DNA of 64,000 nucleotides, from assembly GCA_949289295.1 (NCBI GenBank), contig CASENM010000051.1, positions 1 to 64,000 of the forward strand, written 5' to 3'. This DNA comes from an uncultured Bacteroides sp. Its GTDB lineage: Bacteria > Bacteroidota > Bacteroidia > Bacteroidales > Bacteroidaceae. The position numbers were made by a program, and so were the translations under genes. The notes under the pieces were generated by a model. It was given only the letters and a program-made list of their open reading frames with translations, was not told the origin of the DNA and did not search any database. Below are positions 63,747 to 64,000 of this stretch, one piece after another (position 1 is the stretch's first letter; each line of letters starts with the position of its first letter).

Positions 63747-63834
63747 AGTAAATATTGGTAGTAAAATGTATCAAAACAGGAATCAGCTATCTTTTTATCA
63801 ATCCGAGTGTTGCAAAGAAGTTCAAAAGCATAAA

Positions 63835-63894
63835 CTGATGTATACGAGGCTGACTTCGTTGAACGTCGTTTTCTTTGCTATGCTCTGAATGACA
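63835..63894 (+). repeat. Dispersed intergenic repeat, copy B
   Basis: About three quarters identical to 52719-52775. In the 254-base end gap that otherwise holds nothing recognisable. Confidence 0.7.
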
Positions 63895-64000
63895 TCATTT
63901 TTTGATAGCCGGTTTCTGTTTTGACATCCACGTTTATTATATATTATTTTCTACATTTACCGTGATCACTATAATCAATACATCTCACATCCATGCAATT

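Overview
The window is about 64 kb of chromosome from a Bacteroidales bacterium, probably Bacteroidaceae (Bacteroides/Phocaeicola-like). The evidence is the ~287-residue primary sigma factor, several promoters of the Bacteroides type (TTTG, 19-21 bases, TAnnTTTG), a FimA/Mfa-type (type V) fimbrial operon, a TonB-dependent receptor with an N-terminal carboxypeptidase-like domain, and many lipoproteins ending their signal at a Cys after SC/GC. No rRNA, tRNA or CRISPR array was recognised.

Layout. 0.3-3.8 kb: MBL-fold hydrolase, a DUF3843-like protein and an MFS transporter. 4.1-8.8 kb: a large TonB-dependent receptor divergent from a nucleotide pyrophosphatase/phosphodiesterase-like lipoprotein. 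8.9-12.7 kb: ettA, a second MFS transporter, panB. 12.9-15.0 kb: HAD phosphatase and Nramp transporter, bracketed by a perfect 104-bp inverted repeat. 15.3-17.0 kb: clostripain-family lipoprotein with a small secreted partner. 17.1-18.0 kb: rpoD. 18.2-21.0 kb: a RyR-domain protein divergent from a three-helix membrane protein with two Rossmann-like segments and a C-terminal region that resembles a diverged RyR domain. 21.0-24.7 kb: four-gene run pepD, endonuclease/phosphatase, DEDDh exonuclease, metallophosphatase. 24.9-25.7 kb: small membrane protein and OmpH/Skp-like lipoprotein. 26.0-34.3 kb: seven-gene fimbrial operon. 34.8-40.6 kb: lipoprotein, 1419-residue nuclease-helicase, SDR oxidoreductase. 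40.6-45.5 kb: MATE exporter, small peptide plus lipoprotein pair, galE. 45.8-51.4 kb: rseC-rnfBCDGEA, the ion-pumping ferredoxin:NAD oxidoreductase. 51.5-58.9 kb: propeller lipoprotein, lepA, LemA/TPM pair, aroC, M20 dipeptidase. 59.0-60.9 kb: DUF3836-DUF2975-DUF2975-XRE regulator operon. 61.2-64 kb: AT-rich decayed end with an IS66 remnant lacking its transposase, a nonsense-interrupted thioredoxin-like lipoprotein gene and a frameshifted propeller lipoprotein gene.

Most of the window is core metabolism and envelope biology. The least explained parts are the RyR/Rossmann membrane pair, the nuclease-helicase with its unassigned C-terminal third, the paired palindromes bracketing the promoter of the DUF2975/XRE operon, and the dispersed hairpin families between genes (several built on C-TTCG-G loops). 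Start sites were often moved inward from the longest open frame, to the Met that begins the conserved domain or signal peptide; each case is noted.
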